A stretch of DNA of 64,000 nucleotides from Bradyrhizobium campsiandrae (lineage in GTDB: Bacteria; Pseudomonadota; Alphaproteobacteria; Rhizobiales; Xanthobacteraceae), in the NCBI RefSeq assembly GCF_014529705.1, contig NZ_JAANIH010000006.1, positions 62,001-126,000 on the forward strand, given 5' to 3'. Of this stretch, positions 7,904 through 16,172 are shown piece after piece. Numbering within the stretch: the stretch's first letter is position 1; each line of letters opens with the position of its first letter. Under the pieces are notes generated by a model that had not been told where the DNA came from, did not search any database, and saw nothing but the letters and a program-made list of their open reading frames with translations. Both the position numbers and the translations under genes were made by a program.

Positions 7904-10900
7904 TCAGACGAACAAGAAGTCGTTGCTGCTCAGATTTGCGGCGACGACGTTCTTCAGCAGAACGGTGTCATTCGCGGTGACGTGGACCAGCGTGTCGGCG
8001 CCGGACTGGCTGAGCTGGAGCTGGCTGTAGTCGGTCGCCAGCAGCTTGGCGATCGCGACCGTATCGTGGCCGGTTGCCGATCCCGCGTGAAAGCCGTTGA
8101 CCGTGTCGTTGCCGCCGCTGAAGGAGATCGTGGTCGATCCGGCGCCAGCCACCGCAAAGACGTCGTTTCCGGTACCGCCGGCAAGCGAGATGCCTGCGAC
8201 CTTCGCCGCGGCGTTGTGCGTTCCGTTCGAGTTCAGGATGTCGACATAGGCGAGGTTTCCGGCGGTGTTGTAGGCGTCGTGCTCCGTGTTGGTGGCATTG
8301 AAGTAGAAGTTGTCGTGCGACCCGTCGGCGGTGTTGACGTACATCTTCGCGTCGTCGCCGTCCGTGTGGACCGTCGTCGAATTCGAGCCGTCGGTGTTCT
8401 GGACATAGTCGCTGGCGACCTTGCCGTTCGAATAGGCCTGGGTATCCTTCGAGCCGTCGGCATTGGTGATGTAGACCGAAGTCTTGACCCCGCTGCTGTA
8501 GTTGGTGGTCGTGGTATTGCCGCTGGCCTTCGCCACCGTCTGGGTCACGCTGCCGGCCGTATCGAACGAGGAGGTCAGGCTCGACCCGTCGGTGTAGTTC
8601 TGCACCTCGGTGGTCTTGTGCCCGGTCTGGTCGTACAGATCCGTCGTGATGCTGCCGTCCGAATTGACGACCTTGCTGTCCTGCAGGGTGCCGTCGGCGT
8701 GCAGATCGGTGATAGCCGTGATCGTGCCGTCCGCCGTGCTCTGCTGGATCTCGGTCGGGTAGGCCTTGCCGGTGATGTTGAAGAACGTGTTGGTGTGCGT
8801 GCCGTCCGCATGCGTCTCGTAGGTCGCGGTCTTGACGTCGTTGCTGTAGACCGTCGTCGACGACGAGCCGTCGGTGTTCTGGATCAGCGTGCTGGTCAGA
8901 TGGCCGGACGTGTAGAGATCGGATTCCTTCACGCCGTCGGCGTGGGTGATGTAGACCGAGGTCTTGACGCCGTCGCTGTAATTGGTCGTCGTCGAATCGC
9001 CGCCGGCCTTCGCCACCGTCTGCGTGACGGCGCCTGCCGTATTGTAGGTGGAGGTCAGCGTCGAGCCGTCGGCGTAGTTGACGACCTCGGTGGTCTTGTG
9101 ACCGGTGCCGTCATACTGGTCGGTGGTGACGCTGCCGTCGGCATTGACGACCTTGCTGTATTGCAGGGTGCCGTCCGCGTGCAGGTCGGTGATCGCGGTG
9201 ATGGTGCCATCGGCCTTGGTCTTCTGGATCTCGGTCGTGTAGGCTTGGCCGGTGATGTTGTAGAAGGTGTTGGTGTGGGTGCCATCGGCGTTGGTGGCGT
9301 AAACCTTGGATTTCACGCCGCTGGCATAGACCGTCATCGTCGACGAGCCGTCGGTCTTCTGGACGAGGTCGCTGGCGATCACGCCTGATGTGAACAGCTT
9401 GGTGTCCCTGGTGCCGTCGGCGCTGGTGACGTAGATCGAGGTCTGCACGCCGGCGCTGAGGTTGGTGGTCGTGGTGGTGCCGTCGATTGCCTTGGCCACG
9501 GTCTGTGTGACGACGCCCGAACTGTTGTAGGTCGTCGTGAGGCTTGAACCGTCGATGTAGTTGCGCACCTCCGTGATCTTCTGGCCGGCCGTGTTGTAGA
9601 GGCCGGTGGTGGTGCTGCCGTCCGCGTTGGTGATCTTGGTGTACTGCGTGGTGCCGTCAGCGTGAAGGTTGGTGAAAGCCGTCACGGTTCCGTCGGCCTT
9701 GGTGGTCTGGATCTGCGTCGTGTAGGGCTGACCCGTGATATTGTAGAACGTGTTGGTGTGGGTGCCGTCGGCGTTGGTGACATACACCTTGGATTTGACG
9801 CCGTTGGCATAGACCGTCATCGTCGAGGAGCCGTCGGTCTTCTGGACGAGATCGCTGGTGATCACGCCGGCTGCGAACAGCTTGGTCTCCTTGCTGCCGT
9901 CGGCGGCGGCGATATAGATCGACGTCGGAACGCCCGCGTTGAGGTTCGTCGTCGTGGCCGTGCCGTTGGCAGACTTGGAGACCGTCTGCGTCGCGACCCC
10001 CGACGTATTGTAGGTCGTGGTGAGGCTCGAGCCGTCGGCGTAATTCTGGACGACCGAGATTTTCTGTCCGGCGCTGTTGTAGAAGCCGGTGGTGGTGCCG
10101 CCGTCAGCGTTCAGGACCTTGGTATATTGCGTCGTGCCGTCGGCATGCAGTTGGGTAATGGCGGTCACCGTTCCGTCGGCCTTGGTGGTCTGGATCTGCG
10201 TCGTGTAGGCCTGGCCGGTGATATTGTAGAAGGTGTTGGTGTGGGTGCCGTCGGTGTTGGTGACGTACACCTTCGATTTGGCGCCATTGACATAGAGCGT
10301 CACCGTCGATGATCCGTCCGTCTTCTGGATGGTATCGCTGGAGATCACACCTGATGTGAACAGCTTGGCTTCCTTGGTGCCGTCGGCGCTGGTGATGTAG
10401 ATCGACGTCTGCACCCCCGCGAGGTAGTTGGTGGTCGTGCTGGCACCGCCGGCACCCTTGGCAACGGTCTGCGTCCCCGCGCGGGATGTGTTGTCGGTCG
10501 TGGTCAGGCTCGAGCCGTCGGTGTAGTTGCGCACCGCCGACGGCTTCTGGCCGGCGCTGTTGTAGAGATCCTTTGTGGGGCTGCCGTCGGCGTTGACCAC
10601 CTTGGTGTATTGCGTCGTGCCGTCGGCGTGCAGGTTGGTAATGGACGTGATCGTCCCGTCAGCCTTGAGAGTCTGGATCTGAGTGGCGTAGGCCTGCCCG
10701 GTGATGCCGTAGAACGTGTTGATACGAGTTCCGTCGGCGTTGGTCTCGTAGACCTTGGACTTCAGGCCGTTGGCGTAAACCGTCGTCGTGACCGATTTGT
10801 CGGAGCCGAGGCCCGTTTCGCTGGAGATGCTGCCGTCCGAATTGTAGTTGATGGTCTGCTTCGCGCCGTTGGCGCTGACGATGACTTCCTGCGTCTTCAC

Positions 10901-12517
10901 GCCGGCTGCGTACAAGATCGTGTCGCTGCTGGAGTCGACGTTGACGAGCGATTTGCTGGTGATGACGCCGTTGCTGAAATTCGACGTCTGCGTTCCCGTC
11001 AGCGTGCCGGAGGCATTGAAGAATTTCGTCTCGCTCCAGCTCGTCGTGGAGGTCGTCACGGAGAAGGAGTAGCCGCCCTGAATCGCCGCCAGCGCGTTGC
11101 CGTAGTGCGAAATGATGTAGTTCATCGTCGACGCCGAGGCGACGGCCAGCACGTGGGTGTCCGTCAGGGTGATCGATTGCAGCGTCGTGGAGGCCGAGAG
11201 ATCGGCGAGTTCGGCGACGATCTGGGCGGCAGTGCCGGTGACGTCGCTGGTCTGGCCGGGATTCGAGGGAGCCCGGGCGACGCCATCGATCTCGATGATG
11301 ATCGGGTGATCGCTCACGGGAATCGTGAATGAGCTGACATTGGTGTAGGTCGCGATCGGGTCGGTGCCGCCGGTGGGATCGTAGACCTTGATGGACTGGT
11401 GCACGCCGTCGAGCTGAACCGTGACGGTCTGGCTCGGATTGCTGATCTCCGTGTTCGTCTTGGGATCCCAGACCTTCGGTTCGGCCCAGACGACGAGATC
11501 GTAAGCGCCGTTGCTCTTGCCAAGCCCCATGCTGTTGCCGGGGTCGGGCATGTTGTTCAGCGGGTACCTCAAGGGGCTCGTCGGCTGGCCGCTGCCGGTT
11601 CCGTCGTCGTTGAGGATTGTCGTCAGATTATGCACGGCGGTGGCAGCCAGCTTGGGCGTGCCGTCGTCATAGAACAGTCCGAAATGGCTCTGCGGGTCGG
11701 TGTCGCTGCTCGACGAGTTGCGATCGAGCAGCTCGTAGAGATAGGTTGTGCCGACACCGCTCTTGAAGGCGTCCATCAGGGCGGTGAGGATGGATTTCGA
11801 CTGGACCGATTCGTTCACCCCGAGATATGGCGTGGTGCTCAGCGTGGTGTATCCGGTTTCGGTGATCACCGTGGGATCGCCTGGTGATACCGAGCTTGCC
11901 AGGTTCAGCGCCGATGCCAGCGCGGCCGCAGGGGTCGTACGGGTGCTGACATAGGCGTGCGAGTTGGCGTAGTCCGAGGACGCACCGAGATTGCCGAGCT
12001 TGGCGAAATCCGCGGGGTCGTCGTAGCCGAGGGTCAGATTGTAGACCGGAAGCTTCGCGAGGGAAGCGTCGGCCTTGATCGCGCTGTAGAGCGCCTGCTG
12101 GAATTGCGCGGCGGCGCTGATCGACGAACTGCCATTGTAGCTGAACGCCTGGAGATTGACTTCGTTCAGGCCTTCGAGCGCGATGACGCTGCCCGGGTGG
12201 GCCGCCTGGAACGCATCGAGCGCGGCAATGTATTGCTGCAGGCCGGCGGCGCCGGTCGCCGGGATCGATGATGAGACGCCGAGATCGAATTTGTATCCGT
12301 CGTTCGCCAGGCCATCAAGCACAGGTTGTGCTGCTGGAATGTTGGTCAAACCGTCGCGAAGCGGCGTGACGCCGAGATATTTGAGATCGGCTTCGATCAG
12401 CGCGAGGTTGTTGTAGTTGCCCCACGCGTATGACACGTGCGTGTTGACGCCGATGGAACTCGTGAACGCGCTTGCGGAGAGAACGGCTTGATTGCTGCTG
12501 GTGATAGTCGTCGACAT
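7904..12517 (-). CDS. Large repeat protein with glycosidase-like N-terminus and type I secretion-like C-terminus
   Basis: A 1537-residue protein without a Sec signal peptide. Residues about 20-305 look like a TIM-barrel glycosidase: ALEGLNEVN supplies a candidate acid/base Glu119 after Asn118, and VITETGYT supplies a candidate nucleophile Glu220. A beta-rich segment follows (about 320-415), then a linker with ITLTDTHVLAV. Residues about 571-1373 are five tandem 161-residue units built of ADGT/NTFYNITGQ/HADGTTQY motifs, followed by a degenerate part-unit. The end carries GGTGNDVF and GGNDTV, RTX-like calcium-binding nonapeptide motifs, and terminates in SSNDFLFV, typical of type I secretion substrates. 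I infer a secreted EPS-associated glycosidase or matrix protein. No transporter genes for it are in the window. The end YELLDRN...FGLFYDDGTPK resembles the smaller glycosidase at 14136-15236. Confidence 0.85.
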   Translation of the reverse strand: MSTTITSSNQAVLSASAFTSSIGVNTHVSYAWGNYNNLALIEADLKYLGVTPLRDGLTNIPAAQPVLDGLANDGYKFDLGVSSSIPATGAAGLQQYIAALDAFQAAHPGSVIALEGLNEVNLQAFSYNGSSSISAAAQFQQALYSAIKADASLAKLPVYNLTLGYDDPADFAKLGNLGASSDYANSHAYVSTRTTPAAALASALNLASSVSPGDPTVITETGYTTLSTTPYLGVNESVQSKSILTALMDAFKSGVGTTYLYELLDRNSSSSDTDPQSHFGLFYDDGTPKLAATAVHNLTTILNDDGTGSGQPTSPLRYPLNNMPDPGNSMGLGKSNGAYDLVVWAEPKVWDPKTNTEISNPSQTVTVQLDGVHQSIKVYDPTGGTDPIATYTNVSSFTIPVSDHPIIIEIDGVARAPSNPGQTSDVTGTAAQIVAELADLSASTTLQSITLTDTHVLAVASASTMNYIISHYGNALAAIQGGYSFSVTTSTTSWSETKFFNASGTLTGTQTSNFSNGVITSKSLVNVDSSSDTILYAAGVKTQEVIVSANGAKQTINYNSDGSISSETGLGSDKSVTTTVYANGLKSKVYETNADGTRINTFYGITGQAYATQIQTLKADGTITSITNLHADGTTQYTKVVNADGSPTKDLYNSAGQKPSAVRNYTDGSSLTTTDNTSRAGTQTVAKGAGGASTTTNYLAGVQTSIYITSADGTKEAKLFTSGVISSDTIQKTDGSSTVTLYVNGAKSKVYVTNTDGTHTNTFYNITGQAYTTQIQTTKADGTVTAITQLHADGTTQYTKVLNADGGTTTGFYNSAGQKISVVQNYADGSSLTTTYNTSGVATQTVSKSANGTATTTNLNAGVPTSIYIAAADGSKETKLFAAGVITSDLVQKTDGSSTMTVYANGVKSKVYVTNADGTHTNTFYNITGQPYTTQIQTTKADGTVTAFTNLHADGTTQYTKITNADGSTTTGLYNTAGQKITEVRNYIDGSSLTTTYNSSGVVTQTVAKAIDGTTTTTNLSAGVQTSIYVTSADGTRDTKLFTSGVIASDLVQKTDGSSTMTVYASGVKSKVYATNADGTHTNTFYNITGQAYTTEIQKTKADGTITAITDLHADGTLQYSKVVNADGSVTTDQYDGTGHKTTEVVNYADGSTLTSTYNTAGAVTQTVAKAGGDSTTTNYSDGVKTSVYITHADGVKESDLYTSGHLTSTLIQNTDGSSSTTVYSNDVKTATYETHADGTHTNTFFNITGKAYPTEIQQSTADGTITAITDLHADGTLQDSKVVNSDGSITTDLYDQTGHKTTEVQNYTDGSSLTSSFDTAGSVTQTVAKASGNTTTTNYSSGVKTSVYITNADGSKDTQAYSNGKVASDYVQNTDGSNSTTVHTDGDDAKMYVNTADGSHDNFYFNATNTEHDAYNTAGNLAYVDILNSNGTHNAAAKVAGISLAGGTGNDVFAVAGAGSTTISFSGGNDTVNGFHAGSATGHDTVAIAKLLATDYSQLQLSQSGADTLVHVTANDTVLLKNVVAANLSSNDFLFV
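8399..10807 (-). repeat. Five tandem 483-bp coding repeats
   Basis: The central part of the 1537-residue gene is five consecutive units of about 483 bp (161 codons). Each carries, in order, a VY.NGVKSKVY.TNADGT block, NTFYNITGQAYTTQIQ, LHADGTTQY, a GLYN.AGQK block, a DGSSLTTTYN block, TQTVAK and a TSIYITSADGT block. Units 2-4 are the most alike and the first and fifth are more diverged, as expected when internal units are homogenised. Within each unit an ADG(T/S) motif recurs about every 20 residues. Such repeats can collapse or expand in assembly, so the true copy number may differ. Confidence 0.85.
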
Positions 12518-12779
12518 GAGTTGCTCTGGTGATGCCCGCTGTGTTGCTTCATTGCGTAGCGGCAGAGTTTGTCAGTGACGTTAGAAAGAAGGCTAAAGAT
12601 GTAGGTATCCGCGGCTTTTCGCTGAACGAACTGCAAGTATTTTCAGCATATTGTGCGACACTGCTTGTTCCATGTGGGAACTCGTCGCGATCGCCAAATC
12701 AGCGTCCGCGCATGCCCGTTGTTCTACGGAATCTTTTCACGACAACGACGTGACGAAGATGAAAATGATTCGTCGCGCG
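12518..12779. other. Intergenic region upstream of the 1537-residue gene
   Basis: No gene is supported between the start of the large repeat gene (12517) and the stop of the glycosyltransferase (12780). The stretch is locally more AT-rich around 12580-12670 and presumably holds the promoter of the large gene. I see no convincing sigma-factor boxes and only a weak purine stretch before the ATG. Confidence 0.4.
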
Positions 12780-13931
12780 CTAATGCACCGATGCGGTGTT
12801 CGATGCCGATGCGCCAGGCAACTGATACTCGCTTCGCCACCCGAGTCGCTGCGCATCGCCGTCGGCGATGGCTTCCAGCAGCGGTCGCAGCGCCTTTCTG
12901 GCGCCGCTCAGGCTGCGATAGGCCAGGATTGCCTCGATCGCGAGGAGGCCGACATAGCTCGTTCGGTTGATTCGATAAATGATCGGGGAGGTTGTATACC
13001 GTTTCTCAATCAGGATTCGGTTCCGGCAGGCATAATAGAGCCGCCAGGCAGGTGCATCCGGACTGACAAGCGCGCTGCGTGCACTGGTGCTGGGCTTGTC
13101 CCAGGATTCCTCGGCATCGTTGATGCAGCCCACATCGGTCAGATAGACGGTAATGCCGGCGTCCATCAGCCGCAGCGAGTAGTCGTGGTCGTCGCTGTAG
13201 AGGACGAAATCCTTGTTCGGGGGCGACACCTTCCGGATGGCGGCCATCGGCAGCAGCAGCCCGCCATAAGGGGCAGTCTCGATCCGGCGCAGATGAAGTT
13301 CCCCGTGATTGTCCTGATCTGGCCGGCCGGATCGCGTGAACCGTCGCCATAGTTTCGACGGAAGCGAGGCGAGGTGAAAATTCAGGAACGAGTTGGCGCG
13401 GATGGCCACGGCGTTCTGATCGGCGAGCAGGGTCGGATAAATACCCCGATGCCTGCGCAACGCGCACAGCCCGATATCATCGGTCGCGCCGAGCGCCGTA
13501 TGCAGCGCGAGCAGGCGCTCGAGGAAGCCGTCCTCGCCGACATTATCGTCGTCCAGAATCAAGACAAATCCCACATCGTCGTCTTCGAGCCGCTGGACGG
13601 CGGTGATCCCGGCATGAAATCCGCCGGCAGATCCCAGATTCGAATCCAGCCTGATGACGTCGACGCGTGGTTCGGTTGCGAAATCGTCAGCCCGGACGGG
13701 GCGGTTGCATCCATTGTCGACCACGATCACGCGTTTGACCGCTTGGTTGCTCTGGACAGCTGCCACGGTCCGCCGCACCAGCTGCTCGCGCCGCCCGTAA
13801 GTGACGATGACACATGCGACCGATCGTCCCGCGCTGGTCGTGCGATTGAGAACGATCGATGGCTTCGGTTCCAGTGGAGCGTTCGACAATTTACTCTCGC
13901 TTGGCATCAGTTCATTTCGTTCGGACGACAT
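12780..13931 (-). CDS. GT2-family glycosyltransferase
   Basis: A 383-residue GT-A fold glycosyltransferase. CVIVTYGRREQLVRRTVAAV begins near residue 39, followed by VIVVDNGCN, GSAGGFHAGI, the acidic LILDDDN motif (nucleotide-sugar/metal site) and YSDDHDYSLRLMDAGI. This arrangement is like rhamnosyl/galactofuranosyl-type GT2 enzymes, which add a sugar to a lipid-linked oligosaccharide in the cytoplasm. I chose the ATG at 13931; the frame stays open far upstream, but that part is the antisense of the neighbouring glycosidase gene. The Shine-Dalgarno motif is weak, and ATG at 13907 is an alternative. It is divergent from the glycosidase gene. Confidence 0.85.
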   Translation of the reverse strand: MSSERNELMPSESKLSNAPLEPKPSIVLNRTTSAGRSVACVIVTYGRREQLVRRTVAAVQSNQAVKRVIVVDNGCNRPVRADDFATEPRVDVIRLDSNLGSAGGFHAGITAVQRLEDDDVGFVLILDDDNVGEDGFLERLLALHTALGATDDIGLCALRRHRGIYPTLLADQNAVAIRANSFLNFHLASLPSKLWRRFTRSGRPDQDNHGELHLRRIETAPYGGLLLPMAAIRKVSPPNKDFVLYSDDHDYSLRLMDAGITVYLTDVGCINDAEESWDKPSTSARSALVSPDAPAWRLYYACRNRILIEKRYTTSPIIYRINRTSYVGLLAIEAILAYRSLSGARKALRPLLEAIADGDAQRLGWRSEYQLPGASASNTASVH

Positions 13932-14135
13932 TATAGCTACTCGGCCGAATTGGAACGGCAATTTCGTCGGCAATTTTCGCCACAAAAGCGTGCAAGCCTC
14001 CTGTTCGCTCCGGAAGCGGCTGTGCCCTCCCGGTGAAAGCGGATTGTGATCAGATTGTGAAGGTCGGTCGTACGGATGCAGGCGATGGTGGATCAGAATC
14101 TGATGCATGCAGTTTCCCGAATGCACGGAGGCGCA

Positions 14136-15236
14136 ATGTTCCGGCAAGTGAAGAGAGCGATTCTGGCTGCACTGTTCATAGCGCTCAGTCTGGCGACGTT
14201 CGTCGAGACTGCCAGCGCAGGTCCGCTCACATGGGGGGTCGACGGTCCCGACGGACGACGCGCAGACCTGAAGGCGATCTTCGAGGTCATGCGGGCGCGC
14301 GGGCTCACGCAGTACAGGGTCGGTGCGAACCTCGCACGGGACACCGATCCCTACGAAGTGCAGATGTACCGGGACATGCTCGCGCTCGCCAAGACCTACG
14401 GCATCACGCTCAAGCCGATATTGGCAACTCCTTTTGCCTGGGGTGATCGCACCGATGGCGGCAAATATCCGGCCGGCGACTGGAACGCGCTGTACCAGCA
14501 GGCCTATTCGAGAACCTATAGCTTCGTGATCAACTTCAAGGATCAGATCAAAGATTGGGAGATGGGCAACGAGATCAACCTTCTGGCGCTGGATTCCAGC
14601 GGCAAGAAGCTCTACGGCCGCGGCTGGACCGCCGAGGAATTCGACATGCCGGTCATGAACGACTGGGTCGCGGTGCTCAAGGGCATGTCGGATGCGATCG
14701 ACAAGATCAATCGCGAGAACGGCACGCATTTGCGACGGGTGCTCAACACCACATCGACGATGTTCGGCTTCCTCGACTTCATGGCGTCGAAAGGCGTCGG
14801 CTTCGACGTGATCTCCTATCACTACTACGAGGTCCTGAATCAGAATCCGAACCGCGCGTGGGGAGGCAGCCGGCAGCCCTACAACCTGTTCAAGAAGCTT
14901 GGGTCGTATGGCAAGCCTGTGGTCTTCAACGAGGTCAATTGCGGAGAGATCTACAAGCCGGCTTACGAGAACGAGGCCGGCAAGCCTCTCACCGAGGCAT
15001 GCTTCAAGAGCCTGCATACGACCTTGAGCTTCATCGCCAACCAGGTCGATGCCGACGTCGAGAGCGTGCTGATCTACGAGCTGTTCGACGAGCCGAAGAA
15101 AGCCCCGCCGGAAAACCGCTTCGGTTTGATGTACGACCTCAAGACGCCGAAGATTCCGCTTTACATGGTGTCGCGCTTCGCGGGAAAGGAACTCGCGCCG
15201 CACGAGGCCGAGGAGCTGAACAAGCGGGGAATGTAG
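14136..15236 (+). CDS. Secreted glycosidase (clan-A-like, PslG-type role)
   Basis: A 366-residue exported protein. Residues 1-28 form a Sec signal peptide (positive MFRQVKR, hydrophobic core, ETASA cleavage site). The mature part reads as a TIM-barrel glycosidase: DWEMGNEINL gives the Asn-Glu acid/base pair and PVVFNEVNCGE a candidate nucleophile Glu. The C-terminal YELFDEP...FGLMYDLKTPK is shared with the N-terminal domain of the 1537-residue protein. Glycosidases inside EPS loci (PslG in Psl is the known example) cut the polymer during export or turnover, and I infer that role. The ATG at 14136 follows GGAGG (14127-14131) closely; longer starts upstream would bury the signal peptide. Confidence 0.82.
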   Translation: MFRQVKRAILAALFIALSLATFVETASAGPLTWGVDGPDGRRADLKAIFEVMRARGLTQYRVGANLARDTDPYEVQMYRDMLALAKTYGITLKPILATPFAWGDRTDGGKYPAGDWNALYQQAYSRTYSFVINFKDQIKDWEMGNEINLLALDSSGKKLYGRGWTAEEFDMPVMNDWVAVLKGMSDAIDKINRENGTHLRRVLNTTSTMFGFLDFMASKGVGFDVISYHYYEVLNQNPNRAWGGSRQPYNLFKKLGSYGKPVVFNEVNCGEIYKPAYENEAGKPLTEACFKSLHTTLSFIANQVDADVESVLIYELFDEPKKAPPENRFGLMYDLKTPKIPLYMVSRFAGKELAPHEAEELNKRGM

Positions 15237-15260
15237 CAGCGGCAGGTCAGGCGCTGCAGC

Positions 15261-15276
15261 TGCCGCGCCTGCGGCA
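15261..15276. terminator. Small hairpin between converging genes
   Basis: TGCCGC and GCGGCA form a 6-bp stem around a GCCT loop. A competing stem, GCGGCAG (15239-15245) with CTGCCGC (15260-15266), overlaps it. They lie in the 49-bp gap between the glycosidase stop and the converging gene stop. There is no T-run, so a bidirectional terminator is only a possibility. Confidence 0.35.
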
Positions 15277-15285
15277 ACGTTCGGT

Positions 15286-16050
15286 CTAGATCCAGAGCCA
15301 CGGGCAGACCGTGTCTAGCCCCACCCGGATGTAGAACTTCCAGATGTTGTCGGTTGCATATCCCTTATTGTCGAGGCCACGGATGCCGCTCACGAGCGGC
15401 ACGGTCCGGAACCGTCGAACGAATTTCGACGTTCGCGGCGCGGCGTCGAAATCGTCGCGCAACGCCTTCTCGGGGAACGCGGCAGCGGACGTCTCCTCAT
15501 AGAGCTTGCATTTGCCCTGGAGATATCGGCGATAGCCGGCTTTGGTCCACGCCATCATGTACATGTCGACGACCCTCTTGGGGTAGTTGCGCATGTTGAC
15601 GTAGAAGTCGAATTCTTTCGGGCGCTTCTGGATCAGCTTGGCAAGATTGAGGACGATGTAGCGGCCGGTGACCTTCCAGATCGGGGTGTTCGCCTCGGCT
15701 TCCCTGACGAAGCGCGAATTCTCCATGGCATAGTCGAGCAGGAACAGTTCGCCGTAGCCACGGCCATACATCTGCGGGTAATCCAGCCCCGGGACGGATA
15801 TGAACTCGATTTTGTCCCTGATGTTAAATTGCTCGGCGATGGCCTTGAGGCTCGACAGGTCCGATTCGGAGTTCTCGACGAAGACGATCTGGTCGATGCA
15901 TTGGCCGACCTGGCGGCCATAGAACCCGAGCGTGTCTTCATAATCCCTGCGGCGGAGGGCGGGATCCTTGCGGCCGAGACTTCTGACGTCGGCTTTCGGC
16001 GTGATGGTCGCCGTCATGATCAGGATATTCATGGGTCCTTTCGATGTCAT
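15286..16050 (-). CDS. Unrecognised protein, possible glycosyltransferase
   Basis: A 254-residue soluble protein that I cannot assign to a named family. It starts with a beta-strand-like MNILIMTATITP, has VFVENSESDLSSL near residue 57 and WKVTGRYIVLN near residue 124. The (W/F)K(V/I)TGRY motif occurs in several capsule and lipopolysaccharide glycosyltransferases, and the gene sits among glycosyltransferases and flippases, so a cytoplasmic sugar-transfer role is my best guess. Two starts are possible: ATG at 16050 or ATG at 16032. The second is preceded by AAAGGA and begins exactly at the predicted first strand. It is downstream of the flippase gene on the same strand. Confidence 0.7.
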   Translation of the reverse strand: MTSKGPMNILIMTATITPKADVRSLGRKDPALRRRDYEDTLGFYGRQVGQCIDQIVFVENSESDLSSLKAIAEQFNIRDKIEFISVPGLDYPQMYGRGYGELFLLDYAMENSRFVREAEANTPIWKVTGRYIVLNLAKLIQKRPKEFDFYVNMRNYPKRVVDMYMMAWTKAGYRRYLQGKCKLYEETSAAAFPEKALRDDFDAAPRTSKFVRRFRTVPLVSGIRGLDNKGYATDNIWKFYIRVGLDTVCPWLWI

Positions 16051-16172
16051 CTCATCAAATCCTCGCGGTCTGGCGCGGCAGATACTGTCGCTAGCTCGTC
16101 GAAGTCTTGCAGGTTTGTCCGATGGTGTGAAGGTTCGAGGCCGATCGCATGGGCTGCGATCGAGCCGGATTT

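Noticed and set aside
7982..9388. Long plus-strand frames opposite the repeat region of the 1537-residue gene
   Set aside because: They are Val/Gly/Arg-rich antisense shadows that repeat with the same 483-bp period as the real gene.
8399..10807. Tandem repeats as a possible CRISPR array
   Set aside because: Units are 483 bp, in frame and coding; there are no short identical repeats with unique spacers and no cas genes.
13932..15203. An 807-codon frame that would extend the GT2 gene to 15203
   Set aside because: The extra part is antisense to the secreted glycosidase and has no glycosyltransferase features; the GT2 domain begins after the ATG at 13931.
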